The position numbers were made by a program, and so were the translations under genes. A model generated the notes under the pieces. The model had not been told where the DNA came from and did not search any database. It was given only the letters and a program-made list of their open reading frames with translations. This document shows, one piece after another, positions 60,985 through 64,000 of a DNA stretch of 64,000 nt; position 1 is the first letter of the stretch; each line of letters begins with the position of its first letter. This DNA comes from Actinomadura madurae (GTDB taxonomy: Bacteria; Actinomycetota; Actinomycetes; Streptosporangiales; Streptosporangiaceae). Location: assembly GCF_900115095.1 (NCBI RefSeq), contig NZ_FOVH01000004.1, positions 476,127-540,126 on the forward strand, in the 5' to 3' direction.

Positions 60985-62802
60985 TCATCGCACGTAGATC
61001 TGCGGGCGGGGCGGGGCGGACATGCCGTCCCCGAGGAAGAAGCTCGGGTGCGGCGGCTGGTTGTAGGCGGTGTTCTGCCAGGCCAGCGCGGTCCGGTACT
61101 GGGTGTCGTGCAGGAGCGTGTAGATCTTGCGGTCGGTGACCTCCCTGGTGGTGAAGACACGGAGCCGGGTGTCGTCGCTCGACGGCCAGACGACCTCCTC
61201 GCGCCAGTCGCCGAGCAGGTCGCCGGACAGCGACGGGACGGCCTTCGTGCCGTTGTTGGAGTGCACGCCGGACGCGGTCAGCAGCCGGGTGTCGCCGGAC
61301 GTGCCGTACTTGTCGACGCGGGTCCCGTCGAGCAGCTCGCGCACGGGGTCGGCGTCCCACCAGGCGAGGAAGTTGATCGACGACGGCTTGCGCCCCGCGT
61401 TGTTCCCGGCGACGCCGCGCAGCTCGGAGACCGACGCCGACCAGAACTCGGCCCCGGGGCGTCCGGCCCAGATGTCCCCGGCCACGCCGCGGCCGTTGTC
61501 GCAGCACGCGGGCGTCGACCACAGGACCTGCCCGCTGCGCGGGTCGAGGTAGAGCGAGGACGGCTGCCCGGACGACTCGCTGACCTTGAAGTACTCCAGG
61601 CCGGGACGCGCCGGGTCGAAGTCGCCGAGGTGCTGGGCGTCGCCGTGGCCGGTCCGGGCCGTCCAGAGGCCGCGGCCGTCGTCGTCCACCGCCATGGCGC
61701 CGTAGACGATCTCGTCGCGGCCGTCTCCGTCGACGTCGCCGGCCGACAGGCTGTGCGAGCCCTGCCCGTCGTAGCCCCGGCCGGCGTTGGTGGAGCTGTC
61801 GGTGTCGAACGTCCAGCGTCGGGTGAGGCGGCCGTCCCGCCAGTCCCACGCGGCGATCACGGTGCGCGTGTAGTACCCGCGCGCCATGATCAGGCTGGGC
61901 CGGACGCCGTCCAGGTAGGCGGTTCCTGCGAGGAAGCGGTCCACGCGGTTGCCGTACGAGTCGCCCCAGTCGGACACGTTCCCGCGGGCCGGGACGTAGT
62001 CCGTGGTCGCCAGCGCGGCGCCCGTCCGGCCGTCGAACACGGTGAGGTACTCGGGGCCGGTGAGGATGTATCCGGCGGAGTTGCGGTGGTCGGCCGAGGC
62101 GTCGCCGATGACCCTGCCGGTGCCGTCGACGGTGGCGTCCGCGGTCTTCATGGCGACCTCGGCGCGCCCGTCGCCGTCGTAGTCGTACACCTGGAACTGC
62201 GTGTAGTGCTGGCCGGCTCGGATGTTGCGGCCCAGGTCGATCCGCCACAGCCGGGTGCCGTCCAGCCGGTAGGCGTCGATATAGACGTTGCTGGTGTAGC
62301 CGCTCTGCGAGTTGTCCTTCGAGTTGGACGGGTCCCATTTGAGGACGAACTCCAGGCGCCCGTCGCCGTCGAGATCGGCCGCGCTCGCGTCGTTCGCGCT
62401 GTAGCCGGACCCCGGCGGCTGGACGGGCACGTCCAGGTATCCGTCGCCGAACCGCAGTGCGGCCTCGGACGGTGCGCCCTCGACCCCGTCCACGACCGGC
62501 CGGACGGTGTAGGACGCTCCGGCGGGCGCGCCCTCGTCCCGGTAATTCGTCGAGTTCGTGACCGTGGCGACGCGGGCCGTGCCCCGGTACAGGTTGAAGG
62601 TCGTGCCGGGCGGGTCGGTGCCGAGCAGGCGCCAGCCGACGTAGTTGCCGTTGCCGGACCGGACGCTGATCAGGCCGCGGTCGAGGTCCTCGGCCTGCCG
62701 GGCGGCGGCCTGCGCCACGGCGGCCCGCGGTCCGGGCGGAGGGGCCGCGGTCCCGGCGAGAGCGAGGACGAGGGCGAGCGCAAGACGGAAGGTCGATCTC
62801 AC
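60985..62802 (-). CDS. Rhamnogalacturonan lyase, polysaccharide lyase family 11
   Basis: Secreted PL11-type lyase (605 aa), cleaving the rhamnose-galacturonate backbone of rhamnogalacturonan I. GTG start at 62802 with GGGAG upstream and a signal peptide over residues 1-25. The mature protein starts with DRGLISVRSGNGNYVGWRLLG, then an eight-bladed propeller with repeated calcium-type motifs (DLDGDGRLEF, DYDGDGRAEV, DVDGDGRDEI) and KWDPSNSKDNS. RPQIYVR at the C-terminus is typical. First of the two lyase genes, behind a LacI-type palindrome and 39 bp after the sigma-factor gene. Confidence 0.94.
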   Translation of the reverse strand: MRSTFRLALALVLALAGTAAPPPGPRAAVAQAAARQAEDLDRGLISVRSGNGNYVGWRLLGTDPPGTTFNLYRGTARVATVTNSTNYRDEGAPAGASYTVRPVVDGVEGAPSEAALRFGDGYLDVPVQPPGSGYSANDASAADLDGDGRLEFVLKWDPSNSKDNSQSGYTSNVYIDAYRLDGTRLWRIDLGRNIRAGQHYTQFQVYDYDGDGRAEVAMKTADATVDGTGRVIGDASADHRNSAGYILTGPEYLTVFDGRTGAALATTDYVPARGNVSDWGDSYGNRVDRFLAGTAYLDGVRPSLIMARGYYTRTVIAAWDWRDGRLTRRWTFDTDSSTNAGRGYDGQGSHSLSAGDVDGDGRDEIVYGAMAVDDDGRGLWTARTGHGDAQHLGDFDPARPGLEYFKVSESSGQPSSLYLDPRSGQVLWSTPACCDNGRGVAGDIWAGRPGAEFWSASVSELRGVAGNNAGRKPSSINFLAWWDADPVRELLDGTRVDKYGTSGDTRLLTASGVHSNNGTKAVPSLSGDLLGDWREEVVWPSSDDTRLRVFTTREVTDRKIYTLLHDTQYRTALAWQNTAYNQPPHPSFFLGDGMSAPPRPQIYVR

Positions 62803-62824
62803 GGCGACTCCCAGGGCGGGGGGC

Positions 62825-62840
62825 GGGAAAGCCTTTTCCC
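62825..62840. promoter_or_regulatory. LacI-type pseudo-palindrome before the rhamnogalacturonan lyase
   Basis: GGGAAA-GCCT-TTTCCC forms perfect 6-bp arms between the sigma-factor stop and the lyase start. The GAAA-N4-TTTC arrangement is like LacI-family operators controlling sugar catabolism. Confidence 0.5.
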
Positions 62841-62841
62841 A

Positions 62842-63408
62842 CTAGTCGCCGGCCGCGCCCGGAAGGTTGCCGCGCCGCTCCGGCGGCCGGTCCGCCAGCT
62901 GCCTCACCAGCTCGGCGACGCCCTTGGCGGTCTGGCTCTTCACGGTGCCGACCGTGACGCCGAGGCAGCGGGCGGTGTCCTTCTCGGACAGGTCGAAGGC
63001 GAGCCGCAGGACCACGCAGGCGCGCTTGCGCCGCGGCAGCCGCCGCAGCGCCGCCCGGACGTCCACGGCCGCGGGGACGTCCGGTGGCGGGACGTGCTCC
63101 CCGGCGACCGCCCGCATCCGCTCCAGCGTGTCGCGCTCCCGGACGAGGGCCCTGATCCGGCTCCTCGACATGTTGACGACCATCCGGCGCACGTAGGCGA
63201 GCGGCTGGTCGGCGGCCCGCACCCGGTCCCACCGCTGCCACGCGGCGGCCAGGGCGTCGGCCGCGAGGTCGTCGGCGCCGTCCGGATCGCCCAGCAGCAG
63301 GTAGGCCAGCCGCGCGAGCTCGCGGTGGTGCCGCTCGAAGAACCCGTGGAACTCGCTGCTGGCGGCATCAGGAGAGCGCTCCCATAACGCCCGCCGGGAT
63401 CCGTTCAC
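62842..63408 (-). CDS. SigE-family (ECF-like) RNA polymerase sigma factor
   Basis: Sigma-70 family ECF factor (188 aa), actinobacterial SigE group. GTG start at 63408 with AGAGGAG upstream. Region 2: FFERHHRELARLAYLLLGDPDGADDLAADALAAAW, with RMVVNMSRSRIR in region 2.4. Region 4: ALRRLPRRKRACVVLRLAFDLSEKDTARCLGVTVGTVKSQTAKGVAEL. No anti-sigma factor adjoins it. The pectin-lyase genes lie 39 bp downstream in the same direction, suggesting co-transcription or direct control. Confidence 0.93.
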   Translation of the reverse strand: MNGSRRALWERSPDAASSEFHGFFERHHRELARLAYLLLGDPDGADDLAADALAAAWQRWDRVRAADQPLAYVRRMVVNMSRSRIRALVRERDTLERMRAVAGEHVPPPDVPAAVDVRAALRRLPRRKRACVVLRLAFDLSEKDTARCLGVTVGTVKSQTAKGVAELVRQLADRPPERRGNLPGAAGD

Positions 63409-63437
63409 CGATACTCCTCTCGGCTCCGGCCCGTGGA

Positions 63438-63449
63438 GAAAGCGCTTTC
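63438..63449. promoter_or_regulatory. LacI/CcpA-like palindrome upstream of the sigma-factor gene
   Basis: GAAAGCGCTTTC is a perfect 12-bp palindrome with the central CG of LacI-family operators, 29 bp upstream of the sigma-factor start. With the related site at 62825 it suggests carbohydrate-responsive control of the sigma-factor and pectin-lyase genes. Confidence 0.55.
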
Positions 63450-63499
63450 AGCCGAACGTAGGGACGCGCCCGCCGCCCGTCAACCCGCCTTTCGGGCGT

Positions 63500-64000
63500 T
63501 CAGGTTCCCGGCGCCTCGGCGCCGTCCTCGGTGCGGTGCACCTGGGTCTCGTCGAAGATGAGCCAGGTCCGGGTGGAGCGAACCCCTTCGAGGGCGTGCA
63601 CGCGGGCCAGGACGATGTCGCGCAGCGAGGCGTTGTCGGCCGTGCGGACCAGCATGACGAGGTCGACGTCCCCGCCGACGAAGGCCAGGTGCTCGATGCC
63701 GGGGACCTCCCGGAGCCGGGCCGACACGTGGCGCCAGGAGTTCTGCTCGATGGTGACCAGCACGTAGGCCGCCGTCCCGAGGCCGGCGCGGACCGGGTCC
63801 ACCCGGGCGCCGAAGCCGGTGATCACGCCGTCGGCGATCAGCCGTTCCACCCGGGCGTGGGCGCTGGAGCGGGAGACGCTGACCCGCTCGGCGAGGGCGC
63901 GCATGGACAGCCGGCCGTCCGCCTGGAGCTCGCGGAGGATGGCGCGGTCGACGCCGTCGAGGGGCGCCGCCGATCGTCCGGCGGGCCCGGCGGGCGGCGG
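63500..64000 (-). CDS. Lrp/AsnC-family regulator (5' end beyond window)
   Basis: Feast/famine-type regulator. The frame is open to the window edge: LDGVDRAILRELQADGRLSMRALAERVSVSRSSAHARVERL is the AsnC helix-turn-helix, so the Met at 63904 lies inside the HTH and cannot be the start. The C-terminal RAM domain follows with GLGTAAYVLVTIEQNSW and AFVGGDVDLVMLVRTADNASL, ending LIFDETQ. It probably responds to an amino acid. The true start lies at or beyond 64000, and the first visible residues (PPPAGPAGR) look like linker. Confidence 0.85.
   Translation of the reverse strand, partial: PPPAGPAGRSAAPLDGVDRAILRELQADGRLSMRALAERVSVSRSSAHARVERLIADGVITGFGARVDPVRAGLGTAAYVLVTIEQNSWRHVSARLREVPGIEHLAFVGGDVDLVMLVRTADNASLRDIVLARVHALEGVRSTRTWLIFDETQVHRTEDGAEAPGT

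Noticed and set aside
59996..63241. Single giant leftward open frame spanning both lyases
   Set aside because: Only its last third is a real protein (pectate lyase). The first part is an out-of-frame reading of the rhamnogalacturonan lyase, which has its own start, signal peptide and stop.
1..64000. tRNA, rRNA, CRISPR, insertion sequences, prophage, biosynthetic PKS/NRPS genes
   Set aside because: No transposase, integrase, phage structural gene, repeat-spacer array or megasynthase domain was recognised in any frame; no tRNA cloverleaf was noticed by eye.

Overview
The window is very GC-rich DNA with frequent GTG starts, ATGA/GTGA stop-start overlaps, eukaryotic-type Ser/Thr kinases, an FHA protein, a SigE-family sigma factor, an F420-type luciferase-like oxidoreductase and DUF7144/DUF2252/SHOCT proteins. 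This points to a chromosomal, catabolically rich region of a filamentous actinobacterium. A Streptosporangiales/Thermomonosporaceae (Actinomadura-like) host is my guess, not something the sequence proves. I see no rRNA, tRNA, CRISPR array, insertion sequence or prophage.

Layout. 1-6125: a leftward tripartite tricarboxylate transporter (tctC-tctB-tctA, tctA cut by the window edge) diverges from an enoyl-CoA hydratase, a CaiB/BaiF CoA-transferase and a LysR regulator, with a 19-bp palindrome between the two units. 6156-6950: an unrecognised protein in locally lower-GC DNA. 7160-9773: an FMN (L-type) and an FAD (D-type) 2-hydroxyacid dehydrogenase, convergent. 9837-17826: a LysR gene, then a complete, mostly translationally coupled branched-chain-type ABC transporter (binding protein, two permeases, two ATPases) with an amidohydrolase and a dihydrodipicolinate-synthase-family aldolase. 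17831-20437: a PRISE-like SDR, a cupin and a divergent LysR. 20450-24613: a GH20 hexosaminidase converging on a MalT-like LuxR regulator.

24680-25390 is the wreck of a diacylglycerol-kinase-family gene. 25490-29305 holds small membrane and stress-type proteins (DUF7144, HdeD, DUF2252, PLDc_N/SHOCT). 29421-32111: TetR, aldo/keto reductase and quinone reductase around a perfect operator. 32170-41350: a strong promoter overlapped by a perfect 32-bp palindrome, followed by a PotABCD-type ABC transporter, DAO-type oxidase, amidohydrolase, LacI regulator and MmgE/PrpD protein, which looks like a second self-contained catabolic operon. 41380-48634: F420-type oxidoreductase/TetR pair, two-component system with CPBP protease, MFS transporter, MpaB-type oxygenase/TetR pair. 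48766-57233: AraC regulator, then an envelope-signalling group (OmpA-like lipoprotein, FHA protein, two paralogous kinases, membrane protein, secreted protein). 57338-59941: a flavin-monooxygenase remnant, a VOC protein and a COG0701-type permease/TIGR03943 pair. 59996-63408: pectate lyase, rhamnogalacturonan lyase and a SigE-type sigma factor, with LacI-type palindromes. 63500-64000: an Lrp/AsnC regulator cut by the window end.

The main theme is import plus hydrolysis or oxidation modules, each with its own local regulator. The most unusual items are the OmpA-like lipoprotein with a duplicated Cys-x-Cys domain flanking OmpA, its kinase/FHA neighbourhood, the two transporter-enzyme operons of unknown substrate, and several near-perfect operators.
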